DNA from: Lachnospiraceae bacterium | GTDB taxonomy: Bacteria > Bacillota > Clostridia > Lachnospirales > Lachnospiraceae | NCBI GenBank assembly: GCA_015056795.1 | Contig: SVFO01000002.1 | Span: forward strand, 1 to 64,000 | Reading direction: 5' to 3' | Length of the DNA stretch: 64,000 nt | Shown: one piece after another, positions 42,408 to 50,786 of the stretch | Layout: the number at the start of each line of letters is the position of its first letter | Numbering within the stretch: the stretch's first letter is position 1 | Translations under genes and position numbers: made by a program | The notes under the pieces: model-generated | What the model was told of the DNA's origin: nothing | Database searches by the model: none | The model's input: only the letters and a program-made list of their open reading frames with translations

Positions 42408-42485
42408 GGTGATTCCCCGCCTCAAGCAGGGAGCCTTAACATCGGTGATTCCCCACCATAAAAAGAAGCAGGGAGCTTTAACATC
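42408..42485 (+). ncRNA. toxI: ToxI-like antitoxin RNA, two tandem repeats
   Basis: Two head-to-tail repeats, 36 and 42 bases (42408-42443 and 42444-42485), share GGTGATTCCCC at the start and GCAGGGAGC-TTTAACATC (or CCTTAACATC) at the end. CCCC or CCC at the start can pair with GGG near the end, as in the pseudoknots of ToxI RNAs. The repeats sit between a promoter and a terminator directly in front of a ToxN-type gene, the standard order of type III toxin-antitoxin loci, in which the toxin cuts the repeats and is bound by them. Confidence 0.75.
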
Positions 42486-42512
42486 AGGTGACCTTTCGAG
42501 GTCACCTTTTTT
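42486..42512 (+). terminator. Terminator between antitoxin RNA and toxin gene
   Basis: AGGTGACC and GGTCACCT form an 8-bp stem with a TTTCGA loop, followed by TTTTTT. It sets a high ratio of antitoxin RNA to toxin mRNA. Confidence 0.85.
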
Positions 42513-42522
42513 AAGGAGAATT

Positions 42523-43100
42523 ATGAACTCTTCGATAGAACAATTAAAACTCTATACCATAGATGATGCCTTCATTAAGGATCTTCACGACAACATAGAT
42601 TCCAGGGTTTTTAACAATAATGATCCTGCGTATAATCACGCGCGAAAATATCTGGGCGTTCTGATAAAATTGGTTCTTTTTCATATTATGCGCCTTTATC
42701 GTCTCCCAAGGATTCAGATTACATAATCATTAACGGCATTCGTTCCATAAGGAATTCCATAATGCCCATAATCCGAATGACCGAGAACAAGGCAGATGGC
42801 AAGAGACATTTATTGGGAACAATTAAATTGGGAAACATGATCCCCGTTCCTGACAACAAACTGCAAATATATGACTTGGACAATGAACCAGATCCCTTAT
42901 ATAAAGATCTCGTACTAAAGGAAAAGCGTTTCATCAATCGTAACGAAGAACTGATTACATCCTATGCTTATTCACTATATAACGAAAAGAACAAGGGGAC
43001 TTCGAAAAAAGGCTTCGTTACTAACGCCTTTGATTATAAGAGATTTGAACAGTATGTTTCCGAGCATTATTTGAATCAGAATATCCACATAGATCAATAA
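42523..43100 (+). pseudogene. toxN: ToxN/AbiQ-type endoribonuclease toxin with frameshift
   Basis: The first frame starts MNSSIEQLKLYTIDDAFIKD with AAGGAG upstream and runs to KYLGVLIK. A different frame continues IGSFSYYAPLSSPKDSDYII and ends after LGTIKLGNMIPVPDN and SYAYSLYNEKNKG. Together they give a protein of about 192 residues with the ToxN/AbiQ landmarks: YTIDDAYI-like start, PLSSPK catalytic strand and MIPVPD. The switch falls at ATAAAATTGG (about 42668-42675), where one added A restores the frame. As written, the first frame stops at 42726 after 67 codons, so the toxin is probably inactive unless the shift is a read error or is recoded. Confidence 0.75.
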
Positions 43101-43210
43101 GCAAGCCGTTATATCTTCACCCATAATACCAAACAAACCTCATTGTATATTTTATGCAAAAGTAGTATAAATATTTTGGAATTGCGGTGGATGTCTTCGG
43201 ACTACACCTA

Positions 43211-43240
43211 AAAGAACCTGATGCGTCGGGTTCTTTTTTT
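43211..43240 (+). terminator. Terminator downstream of the toxin gene
   Basis: AGAACC and GGTTCT pair around GATGCGTC with flanking T/G, followed by TTTTTTTG. On the minus strand it could also serve the facing lipoprotein gene. Confidence 0.7.
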
Positions 43241-43344
43241 GCCAAAAACCATGAAATGGGATCGTAGCGTAAAAAATGTTTGCGTATTTGTGCCTTGGCA
43301 TTTTCTTAAAGAGAAATTTATGATTTGCTTTCGCTTAACACACA

Positions 43345-45591
43345 TTACCTTTCCTTTAGGTATAAAGAAATCCTCTTGTCCAGATGCTCCGTCAGTTGCT
43401 CCGTCGTAATTCCGCCGTCATAATATGTTCCAAATTCCTCATTCAATATGTCAGTCAGGGCGTCACTTTGCCTTGCAGGTTCTGCATCCTCTATGAGGCG
43501 ATTCACCTCATCCCTTAGCCAGTCTACATCAACCGACTCCCGAATATATCTCGTCCCCTCCGCATGTCCCGGAATGAGAAGTGATGAAGTATCTCCCTCG
43601 GATACGGCCATGATCTGTTCCTCCAGAACGTCTTTTCTGGCGCTGAAACTGCTTTTCCCTTTCGAAGCGTTATTACTTTGCACCTCATAAGAGAAAAGTG
43701 TTTCCAAGAACTCCTCCGCGGCCTTCTTGTCCTCATCGGAAGCGCTCTTTCGGATGGCCAATTCCCCTACAAACAATGTCAGGGTATTCCTGGCCCCGTC
43801 CGCGTGCGGATAACCGATGACGTTCACGTCGCTTCCGTAGATTTCATGAAAAAGAGCCACATCTTTAGGGCCGCTGAATGTCACCTCATGACAAAGCGTC
43901 TTCCCCGTTTTCAGTTCATCAATCAACTCTCCCGTTTCTCTTTGACCGTGACCGCCTGTCTCCAAGCCACACCGCTTCATAAGTTCCAAAAACCTCTGAA
44001 ACTTGGGCAAAGAAAATTGCGTTTGACCCGTGTCCCCATCCCAGAAATAACTGTCATTCTCCCCATTGCAAAACAGCAGGGAAACATACGGCTTCTCCCA
44101 CAGCAACGGGCTCTCCAGAGCCTTACTGAAAGACCCCGATTCCAGATGGTCCAGAAATTCGTCATAGGTCCAATCCGTTTCCTCCTCTGAAGTCACAAGC
44201 GTCATGACTGAGAAACCCGGCACGGCATAGTAAAGCGTTCCGTTCCTGCTTCCCAGGCTGAGCGCTCCAATGTTTAACTCCTGAAGAAGTCCAGACTTTT
44301 CAAAAAGAGGAGCCAGCGGTTCCCAGATTGCGTCGGGATCCACATCCTTCAGCAGCCTTGGCTCTACCAGAACCGGTCCGTCTCCCGCCGTCATCTTTGT
44401 AAGCAACGCCGCGTTGTCTATATCCTCCCGGATCACCAAATGAATCCCTGGATGCGTTTTGTTAAACTCAAGCACCGCTTCGCGGTAAGGATGGGAGGAC
44501 GCGCACGCAAGCTCAAGTTCCCGCACCTCGCCGTCAAATGGCTGAAAACTCATAAAATGCACCGTTCCGTCATCATAAAACACGTGAATGATCCCATCGT
44601 CATCCACGCTGATTCCGCGGTAGTATTCCTCCGGCATTTCGTTCATTTCAAATCCATTTTCCTTCCAGCCAAAAACCCTGCGGACATTCTGCATCTGATG
44701 ATCGCATAGGAATATCCCTTGTGCGTTGGCGTAAACTAATGTCTCTCCGTCAAAGCAGTTGATCATCCAAATGTTGCCGTCTCCGGCCGAACCCGTGCCG
44801 CCGTGTCGTCCATACTCGAATACCATCTGAAGATCCCGCGTCTCTTCATCCATAACAAGGACTGCCCGATCCTTGGCCTGCGCCAGATCATCCCTTCTTA
44901 AGTCGCAGGCTATTCTCCCGTCCGACAAAACCATCAGACAGACAAATTCATTTTTAGAAAATACCTTGGAAAACCTCAGCTCTCCCTCGCTTGAATAGAC
45001 GCAGTAACATGCATGTTCATATGAGGAACGCGCAAGCCCGTCCGCAAGATATACGTTCCCCTGCACGTCCATGATCACATATTCCGGATAAAACAACGGA
45101 AAATACTCGTCCGCTCCTTGCAACAAAACGGAAGATTTGACGTTACCTTCTCCGTCCCGACGAGTAAGCATATATTCCCGCCCGCTTCCATCCCCAGTCT
45201 TTTTGAACGAAAGCGTCAGGAAATCTCCCGATTCAACTACGGTGCCTGCCGCGCAGATTTTCTCGTCTTCTGCCGCCTGAATGGCCAATTCCTTGACTCC
45301 CTCTCCGTGGCGCATTCTTATGACGGATGCTGGCTGTCTCGTTTCCCCGCCTGTTAAGTCATTTTCAAACAGAATCGCATGACTGCCGCACAGGATCTCC
45401 GGAAAATCCCACCCGTCCAATTTGTGCTCCCATCTCGAACTCTGAATGCAGCGGTAGGAATCCATCGTCAAAATCTCGTTCTTTTCTGACAATGGCAAAG
45501 AGGCTGCATCCTCCTTTCCGTGAACGCAGCCTCCAAGCATGCATATAACAAAAGCAAAGATGATCGACATCAAGTTCTTCTTAATCCGCAT
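43345..45591 (-). CDS. Beta-propeller-like plus solute-binding fusion lipoprotein
   Basis: A 748-residue lipoprotein. Signal RIKKNLMSIIFAFVICMLG with lipobox GGC. Residues about 30-350 show repeated short strands with D-x-G-N turns (DVQGNVYLADGL, LSDGRIACDLR, GDGNIWMINCF, DDDGIIHVFYDDGTVHFM), suggesting a beta-propeller. Residues about 360-748 match family 1 solute-binding proteins, including EAVLEFNKTHPGIHLVIRED and a C-terminus related to that of 38256-39614. The ATG at 45591 follows GAGGG. Its promoter copies that of the BlaI-controlled genes, and no transporter genes are adjacent, so it may be a surface sensor or effector of that system. Confidence 0.78.
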   Translation of the reverse strand: MRIKKNLMSIIFAFVICMLGGCVHGKEDAASLPLSEKNEILTMDSYRCIQSSRWEHKLDGWDFPEILCGSHAILFENDLTGGETRQPASVIRMRHGEGVKELAIQAAEDEKICAAGTVVESGDFLTLSFKKTGDGSGREYMLTRRDGEGNVKSSVLLQGADEYFPLFYPEYVIMDVQGNVYLADGLARSSYEHACYCVYSSEGELRFSKVFSKNEFVCLMVLSDGRIACDLRRDDLAQAKDRAVLVMDEETRDLQMVFEYGRHGGTGSAGDGNIWMINCFDGETLVYANAQGIFLCDHQMQNVRRVFGWKENGFEMNEMPEEYYRGISVDDDGIIHVFYDDGTVHFMSFQPFDGEVRELELACASSHPYREAVLEFNKTHPGIHLVIREDIDNAALLTKMTAGDGPVLVEPRLLKDVDPDAIWEPLAPLFEKSGLLQELNIGALSLGSRNGTLYYAVPGFSVMTLVTSEEETDWTYDEFLDHLESGSFSKALESPLLWEKPYVSLLFCNGENDSYFWDGDTGQTQFSLPKFQRFLELMKRCGLETGGHGQRETGELIDELKTGKTLCHEVTFSGPKDVALFHEIYGSDVNVIGYPHADGARNTLTLFVGELAIRKSASDEDKKAAEEFLETLFSYEVQSNNASKGKSSFSARKDVLEEQIMAVSEGDTSSLLIPGHAEGTRYIRESVDVDWLRDEVNRLIEDAEPARQSDALTDILNEEFGTYYDGGITTEQLTEHLDKRISLYLKER

Positions 45592-45628
45592 CCATTCAAC
45601 CCTCACAAAGATACAACCCTTTGTTTAG

Positions 45629-45658
45629 AGTCTATCGTGACATTCCTGCTCATGTCAA
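45629..45658 (-). promoter_or_regulatory. Promoter resembling the blaI promoters, with half operator
   Basis: TTGACA (45658-45653), 18 bases, TAGACT (45634-45629) on the minus strand. The right half TCACGATAGACT matches the BlaI copy 1 and 2 operators, but the left GGTCTA half is degenerate. Confidence 0.5.
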
Positions 45659-45726
45659 TAGACATATATTTTTATTGCAGATTTCTTTCGTTCACAATTC
45701 AGACCTGTTCGTTGGCGTCATGCAAA

Positions 45727-46660
45727 TTAATCGCGTATCACTTCCAAGAGACCTTCTAAAGAGTTTACCTCATATCTCTCGGAATCTACGACAACATAAT
45801 CATTTCCCTGAATGGAAATACCCCGTATGAGTTTTTCCTCATTCCACAGAGTTATCAAGTACTGATAGCCAGAATCATTGTTGCGTCCTTCATATTTTAA
45901 TTCAAGTCCTTTCATCTGATCCAAAATTTGTATAACTTTTTCAGAATCGGCAATTTCCTTGGTAACGGGATGTTTTCGCGTTACAATCTCTCCAAGTACG
46001 GATCTACTCAGATCAAGCACCTTGATCATGATTGCATCTTCCTCTGCCACTCCCGTGCTGCCAACATATGCAATCACGTCTCCAAGTCGCACCCGTTCTC
46101 CTTCCGCGGCACGGAGTTCACTGCAATGTCCGTATTTCCAAATCCGATTATCCCCGTCCTGTATGGCAACGCAATAACCGTAGCCAGTTTCCCATCCCGA
46201 CGAGATAACGGTACCATCGCACACCGTCAGAATGGTTCGCCTTTCGTGGCTACAGCGTAATAAAACCCATCCTTTAGCGCGATGTCCCTCATTTCCGTCA
46301 AGTTCTTCAAATAATCTTCATTGTCCGAGCTGACTGATTTGCTTTCGACAACGTCCTTTTTCCCTCCAGACGCATATTTTTCTTCTGAAACCATTATCGT
46401 TTCTTCATTAACCGGATCTGTCGTTTTCACCACTCTGTCCTGATTTATCGCATGGTATATGCAAGCAAACAATAATACAGCCGTACACGCCATTACCATG
46501 GCAGAGATTACAACCCCTTTTTGACTTTTGCCTAGTCTTTCTCCTTGGGTTTCGATAAGCTTTTTTTTACCAGTTTCCTTATGGTTGCACTGCTTGCAAA
46601 CTCATACGCAGCTTTCTCCCCGTATACGTTGCACCATAATTCATCCAGATTATTCTTCAT
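45727..46660 (-). pseudogene. Decayed membrane-anchored M23-type protein
   Basis: Three frames add up to one protein. MKNNLDELWCNVYGEKAAYE begins at 46660; the frame breaks in an A8 run (46561-46568 on the plus strand). LIETQGERLGKSQKGVVISA plus a transmembrane helix (AMVMACTAVLLFACIYH) follows. A second break lies near 46226 (EPF versus LTVCDG), and then CDGTVISSGWETGYGYCVAI and KYGHCSELRAAEGERVRLGD form a LytM/M23-like core. Its start overlaps the upstream sigma remnant by 11 bases, exactly as in the intact pair at 47.9 kb. Confidence 0.7.
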
Positions 46661-46781
46661 CGATCTTTGCCTCCTTCTCCAAGGCAACCGCGCCCACGTA
46701 AGGCGTGTATCTGGCAATTGCCTCATTTAACGCTGACCGCCTACCTTCTTTCAGACATAGGCAAAGCTCCTTGTCGGTCAT
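46650..46781 (-). pseudogene. Remnant of a sigma-70-family gene, 43 codons
   Basis: The frame MTDKELCLCLKEGRRSALNE, then AIARYTPYVGAVALEKEAKI, begins like sigma region 2 of the intact gene at 47.9-48.4 kb but jumps to a short acidic end after about 34 residues, so the -10 and -35 binding parts are gone. It keeps an AAGGAG site and an intact start. It may still be translated as a leader that couples to the following frame. Confidence 0.6.
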
Positions 46782-46789
46782 CTCAAATG

Positions 46790-46835
46790 CTCCTTCTACG
46801 TGTACTCACTATGTAGTACGAACTGAATCGCTAAA
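46790..46835 (-). promoter_or_regulatory. Putative ECF promoter shared with the intact sigma gene
   Basis: On the minus strand CCTTTTAGCGATTC, then CGTACTA, precedes the sigma remnant, and GTGTTTTTCATAATTC, then CGTACTA, precedes the intact gene (48.5 kb). Matching TTTT and CGTACTA elements at the same distance suggest both are read by the same alternative sigma factor, probably the encoded one. Confidence 0.4.
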
Positions 46836-46859
46836 AGGTTACATTTTTATAAGATAACC

Positions 46860-47903
46860 TTACCATTCCTTCAACGGATCGACCCTTTCGCCATCCTTGC
46901 TGACGGCGAAATATAAATTGGGGCCCGATGCCATGCCCGTTTTCCCCATGGTGGCAATCTTTTGGCCTCTCAAGACTTCTTCGTTTTCCGAAACGCTGAT
47001 TTCTTGTAAATGGCCATACGTTATTTCCGTACCATCTCCCGTTATGAGAACAACATAATTTCCACATTCCGCGTCAAAGCCGGTTTCATAAACCCTTGCA
47101 TCCGCCACGGCGTAAACGTCATCCCCAAGGCTGCCGCTGATGCAAACGTGATCCGAAATGTTACCGTTCGCCTGCACTCCAAAGTTTAAGGAAACCTTTT
47201 TACCCACCGTGGGCCAAATCCACTCCTCCGTCGCCAATTCTCCCTCCGTCCATGCATCTTCCGGCTTTTCTTTTTCTGCTGACGCAGCGCCTTCCTCTTT
47301 CTCCCACAAAGGCTGCATCTGCCGCTTCTCATCAAAATCAATGGAACAAGTCCAATCCTGGCCAAATGCAAATGCATTGTTTGTCAATACCAGATAATAC
47401 CAGTCTCCTTCCTCCAACGGTTTTTCCAATTCCCTTACGTCATAGGCGTCAGACAAGTCGATCAAGACGTTTCCTTCCGTCCCCGCCTTAATCACGCCTT
47501 CGCTGATCCTGATCTTCCCGGCATTTCCCGCAACGTCTTCTCCGGTAGCCCAGCGTTTTAATTTTACCTGCTTCTCAAGCCTTAAGTCCTTGGTTGAATC
47601 GTTTTTTATGCGTATCTCGAAAACGCCATCCCCCTTATAGTCCGAGGCAAATCCAAGGCTGTCTTCTCTTATCTGTGACAATTTTGCGTAAGTAAATGCG
47701 GATGACAGGAAAAACACCATGCACCCCACCGTTACCGCTACAATTTTTACCATTCGGACTTCCCTTAGAAAAACGCTTCCGTTTTGATCCGCGTTCCTCA
47801 CGTTAGTTCCCGTTCTGTTCTCAAATAATGTTTGAACGTGACGCAAATTTTCTCTTGTCATGCTTCCCATCTTCATTCTCTCCTTTTCGCCATTAGTCAT
47901 CAT
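46860..47903 (-). CDS. Membrane-anchored M23-like protein, probable sigma-factor partner
   Basis: This 347-residue protein has about 50 cytosolic residues, a membrane helix (VKIVAVTVGCMVFFLSSAF), an external beta-rich spacer and a C-terminal LytM/M23 domain (NYVVLITGDGTEITYGHLQE, RGQKIATMGKTGMASGPNLYF). Of the zinc and catalytic residues, the H-x-G-x-D motif reads DHVCISG and the final H-x-H reads NLYF, so peptidase activity is doubtful and the domain may only bind cell wall. Its start overlaps the sigma gene by 11 bases. An anti-sigma role with a wall-sensing outer domain is plausible (inference). Confidence 0.75.
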   Translation of the reverse strand: MMTNGEKERMKMGSMTRENLRHVQTLFENRTGTNVRNADQNGSVFLREVRMVKIVAVTVGCMVFFLSSAFTYAKLSQIREDSLGFASDYKGDGVFEIRIKNDSTKDLRLEKQVKLKRWATGEDVAGNAGKIRISEGVIKAGTEGNVLIDLSDAYDVRELEKPLEEGDWYYLVLTNNAFAFGQDWTCSIDFDEKRQMQPLWEKEEGAASAEKEKPEDAWTEGELATEEWIWPTVGKKVSLNFGVQANGNISDHVCISGSLGDDVYAVADARVYETGFDAECGNYVVLITGDGTEITYGHLQEISVSENEEVLRGQKIATMGKTGMASGPNLYFAVSKDGERVDPLKEW

Positions 47904-48438
47904 AGATTTTCAACTGTTTTCGAAGTTTAATCTTTGCCTGATATAGTCTGTTCTCAACCTGCCTTTTGGGAATTCCCAGGGCTTTTGCGATCTCGCGCGG
48001 CTTTTGCTCATGATAATATCTTCGGATGAGAATTTCCCGGTCTTCTTCGTTAAGGGAATTCAGGCACTCCCTCACTTTCCGACTCTCCTCCTTCGCCACG
48101 ATCCCCGCCAGCGGCTCAAAATGGATCATCACGGCATCTTCTTCCAAAGGAACTTCCCTTTTTCTTGTGATTTGCCTGTAACGATCGATCGCGCGTGACC
48201 TTACCACCATTGCAAGATAGCTCGAAAGTTTCCCCCGATCCGGTTCAAACCTTTCCGGATGCTCCCAGAAATACACAAAGGCATCAGCCACGACGTCTTC
48301 CACGTCGGCATCGCCGGCGTTACCGTAAAGAACTGCCGATGCGACTCCCCACAAGAGCTTCGCGTATTTTACCATTATCCTGCCCATTACGGCCTCGTCT
48401 CCGTCTCGAATGGCCGACTGAATCTCCTTGTCCGTCAA
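47893..48438 (-). CDS. Sigma-70 family (ECF-like) RNA polymerase sigma factor
   Basis: About 181 residues from a TTG at 48438 (TDKEIQSAIRDGDEAVMGRI; GTG at 48441 is the alternative), with GGGAGACGGGG upstream and an exact match to the start of the paralogous remnant. Region 2 is VEDVVADAFVYFWEHPERFE with GKLSSYLAMVVRSRAIDRYR. Region 4 is LNEEDREILIRRYYHEQKPR followed by EIAKALGIPKRQVENRLYQA. It is translationally coupled to the membrane M23-like protein, the usual layout of an ECF sigma with its membrane partner. Confidence 0.88.
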   Translation of the reverse strand: MTDKEIQSAIRDGDEAVMGRIMVKYAKLLWGVASAVLYGNAGDADVEDVVADAFVYFWEHPERFEPDRGKLSSYLAMVVRSRAIDRYRQITRKREVPLEEDAVMIHFEPLAGIVAKEESRKVRECLNSLNEEDREILIRRYYHEQKPREIAKALGIPKRQVENRLYQAKIKLRKQLKIYDD

Positions 48439-48567
48439 CACTTCACCCCGTCTCCCAAATGAATGTTTCGCATGCAAACTTTGTTTCACTAATTAGCTAC
48501 TTATAGTACGAGAGAATTATGAAAAACACTTAATTCACAATATAAGTTTTTTCTTCACGCGAAGTCA

Positions 48568-48604
48568 CGCAAAAAGAGCCCGCAAACGCATTGTTTACGG
48601 GCAT
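48568..48604 (-). terminator. Terminator of the ATPase gene
   Basis: GCCCGTAAACAATGCGTTTGCGGGC hairpin on the minus strand followed by TCTTTTTG. The sequence is the same as that found next to the tRNA-Gly scars at 38.0 and 42.2 kb. Confidence 0.65.
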
Positions 48605-48625
48605 AAAAATCGCTCTTAAACATTA

Positions 48626-50029
48626 TTAACGATACATGTCGGAAAGACGGATCAACTTCAAGTTGCCCGTTTTTTCCTCCTCTTGCAACCATGAAGAAAA
48701 CTCACTGGCCGAAAAAAGTAAAAGGCCCGTAACCCTGTATCCCTGACGAAGCAGTCCGCATCTTTCTGCCAAGGAGTCATATACTTTTTTGTCCGTGACT
48801 TCTTTTTTGAATTTACATTCTCCTATGACGGCCTCTTTCTTTGACTTATCCAATCCAACCACGTCTATGTCAGTCTCTTCCTTTTTTTCCGGATTTGTTC
48901 CCCACCACGTGCCAACCTGCGTTACCATGCAGGAATACTTTCCCGTCATGCCCGTTCTCTGAAGGTACTGTCGACACATTTTTTCGAAAACGTTTCCCAT
49001 AAAGGAGCTAAGCTGCGGTTTCACGTTTTGCAGATAGTATCCCTCTCCGTTTCCACTTTCAATGGCTCCAATGGCATCCGGCAGGAAACGATACCAAAAC
49101 CGCAGCATCTCATCGGCGAGAACATACCTCGTTTTTTTCTTGTTCCCCTCTTCCGTAATGGCGCACCGCCGTTCTACAATTCCCGTCTCCACAAGATTCT
49201 TAAGGTCATGTGACACGTTCTGCGCAGGCATTCCGGCCTTGTCCGCTATTTCATTTAATTGGCTGGATCCGGACGCAATCGTTTCGATCACGCGCCCATA
49301 TCCTTCCACGTCCCTGAATTCCTGCGTCAGCAAATTATCTGCTTCCTCGTAAAGATACCCTGCTTTGGAAAAAAACAGGGAAACAATGTTTTCGTCAAGA
49401 CTTTCATTTTCGTCAAAAAGGGAAAGGTACTTTGCGATTCCTCCCGTCAAACCATATACAATCGCCTGATCCTCCCGGGGCCATGACGGAAGAAAACGGG
49501 CCGTTTGCAGATAGTCAAATGGCTCCAGTCTAATCTGCATGGTTCTGCGGCCAAAAAGAGGACTTTTTTCACTCAGCACCTCGTCCTCCATAAAGCTGAC
49601 GGATGATCCGCATAAGACGAAAAACATTTTCCCAAACTGCCAATTTTCATCAATATACTTCTGTAAAAGAGATGTGAGCGACTCGTCCTTATTGGCAAAG
49701 TACGGCAGTTCATCAATGACAACCACTATGCGCTCTTCCCGGCATTTGTCTCCCAAAAAATCAAGAATATCATCCATCTGAGAAAAAGATGCCCCCTTCA
49801 CGTCCGGTGCAAGTGCCTTCAGGACACATTTCCCAAACAGCTCTGCATTGCGCTTTGCGGTAGTTTTAATTGCCGTAAAATAAACGGTTTTCTTGCCTCG
49901 GCAAAATTCCCTGAGAAGCGTTGTTTTTCCAACCCTCCGTCGCCCGTAGGTAACCACCATCTGGAATCCGTCTTTTTTATATGCCTTCTCCAGGGAAGCC
50001 AATTCTTCTCTCCCTATAAACCGGTTCAC
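48626..50029 (-). CDS. Archaeal-type ATPase with DUF234/nuclease-like C-terminus
   Basis: This 467-residue protein has an AAA-type P-loop (GRRRVGKTTLLREF), Walker B VVVIDELPYFAN, a sensor LCGSSVSFM, a winged helix (SSQLNEIADKAGMPAQNVSH) and a C-terminal DUF234 domain with EETDIDVVGLD and AVIGECKFKK, which matches the D-x-n-E-x-K core of PD-(D/E)XK nucleases. Such proteins are common in mobile or defensive regions, and their role is unknown. The start is a GTG with GGAGGGG upstream. It stands alone next to the tRNA-like scar at 50.13 kb. Confidence 0.85.
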   Translation of the reverse strand: MNRFIGREELASLEKAYKKDGFQMVVTYGRRRVGKTTLLREFCRGKKTVYFTAIKTTAKRNAELFGKCVLKALAPDVKGASFSQMDDILDFLGDKCREERIVVVIDELPYFANKDESLTSLLQKYIDENWQFGKMFFVLCGSSVSFMEDEVLSEKSPLFGRRTMQIRLEPFDYLQTARFLPSWPREDQAIVYGLTGGIAKYLSLFDENESLDENIVSLFFSKAGYLYEEADNLLTQEFRDVEGYGRVIETIASGSSQLNEIADKAGMPAQNVSHDLKNLVETGIVERRCAITEEGNKKKTRYVLADEMLRFWYRFLPDAIGAIESGNGEGYYLQNVKPQLSSFMGNVFEKMCRQYLQRTGMTGKYSCMVTQVGTWWGTNPEKKEETDIDVVGLDKSKKEAVIGECKFKKEVTDKKVYDSLAERCGLLRQGYRVTGLLLFSASEFSSWLQEEEKTGNLKLIRLSDMYR

Positions 50030-50124
50030 GCTTACCCCTCCATTTTATAAAATCGTATTTTGCAAAAACTACTTTTTACAAAATTAGTTTATATGAATTA
50101 TTGTTGATTGTCAATATCATATAT

Positions 50125-50146
50125 CACGGGTGATGGGAATCGAAGG
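50125..50146 (-). other. tRNA-Gly 3'-end scar truncating a lipoprotein gene
   Basis: The minus strand reads TTCGATTCCCATCACCCG, the T loop and acceptor end of a tRNA-Gly, immediately after the premature end of the solute-binding gene at 50153. It resembles an attachment-site remnant left by a tRNA-targeting element. Confidence 0.55.
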
Positions 50147-50152
50147 TGGAAG

Positions 50153-50644
50153 TCAATCGTCCAAATGAACAACCTCACTTTTTTCGGCATAGGGCGTTAA
50201 GTCCTCCACATAACCATGAATCGCCAGGTCATCCAGGTTGTCCGTAATGTTACGAAGGAGAATCAGGTCTGGCGGATTGTCACCATTAATCTGGGCCGTT
50301 AATTGTGCCATGGGAATGTCTGTCTTGGAGAATGCTTCTCCAAACGGCATTAGGGTTATGGACATGTCCGGATGGGTTTTATTAAATTCATACACCAGAT
50401 ATTCTATCCAGGATTTATCCTTTCCATCAACTGATTCACACACCACGGCCAGCTTCAGTTCCCGGCTGGTTGCCGTCCCTTCTCCACTTTCCGTTGTGCT
50501 TTACTTTTTTCCGCTTTCTGTTATACTCTCCCTGTTTTTTCCAGAGTAACATCCCGTAAGACAAAACGGCAGGATCACCGTTGCCATAAACAGAAGTACC
50601 ACTCGCAAACGGAGCATGTTTTTTTTCTGAATAAACTGAATCAT
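50153..50644 (-). pseudogene. Truncated solute-binding lipoprotein after BlaR1-like copy 2
   Basis: The frame starts at 50644 with a lipoprotein signal (MLRLRVVLLFMATVILPFCL, lipobox TGC). It meets a TAA after SGKK and continues in the same frame as STTESGEGTATSRELKLAVV, then YEFNKTHPDMSITLMPFGEA and YVEDLTPYAEKSEV, the N-terminal lobe of a family 1 solute-binding protein. It stops at 50153 beside the tRNA-like scar, missing the last two thirds. Its ATG overlaps the TGA of an open frame that runs on from the BlaR1-like gene, so it was co-transcribed with it. Confidence 0.75.
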
Positions 50645-50786
50645 GCCAGCTCTTCCCCAATCATTTCGTCATATCCATCTGAACCGCTTGTAATGACCCC
50701 TGCGATTTTCATTCCAATGATTATAAAGGAAAGTCCAAAATGTCCGCCCCCTGCCGTTATGCAAATCGGAATTCTCCGAGGAGCTT

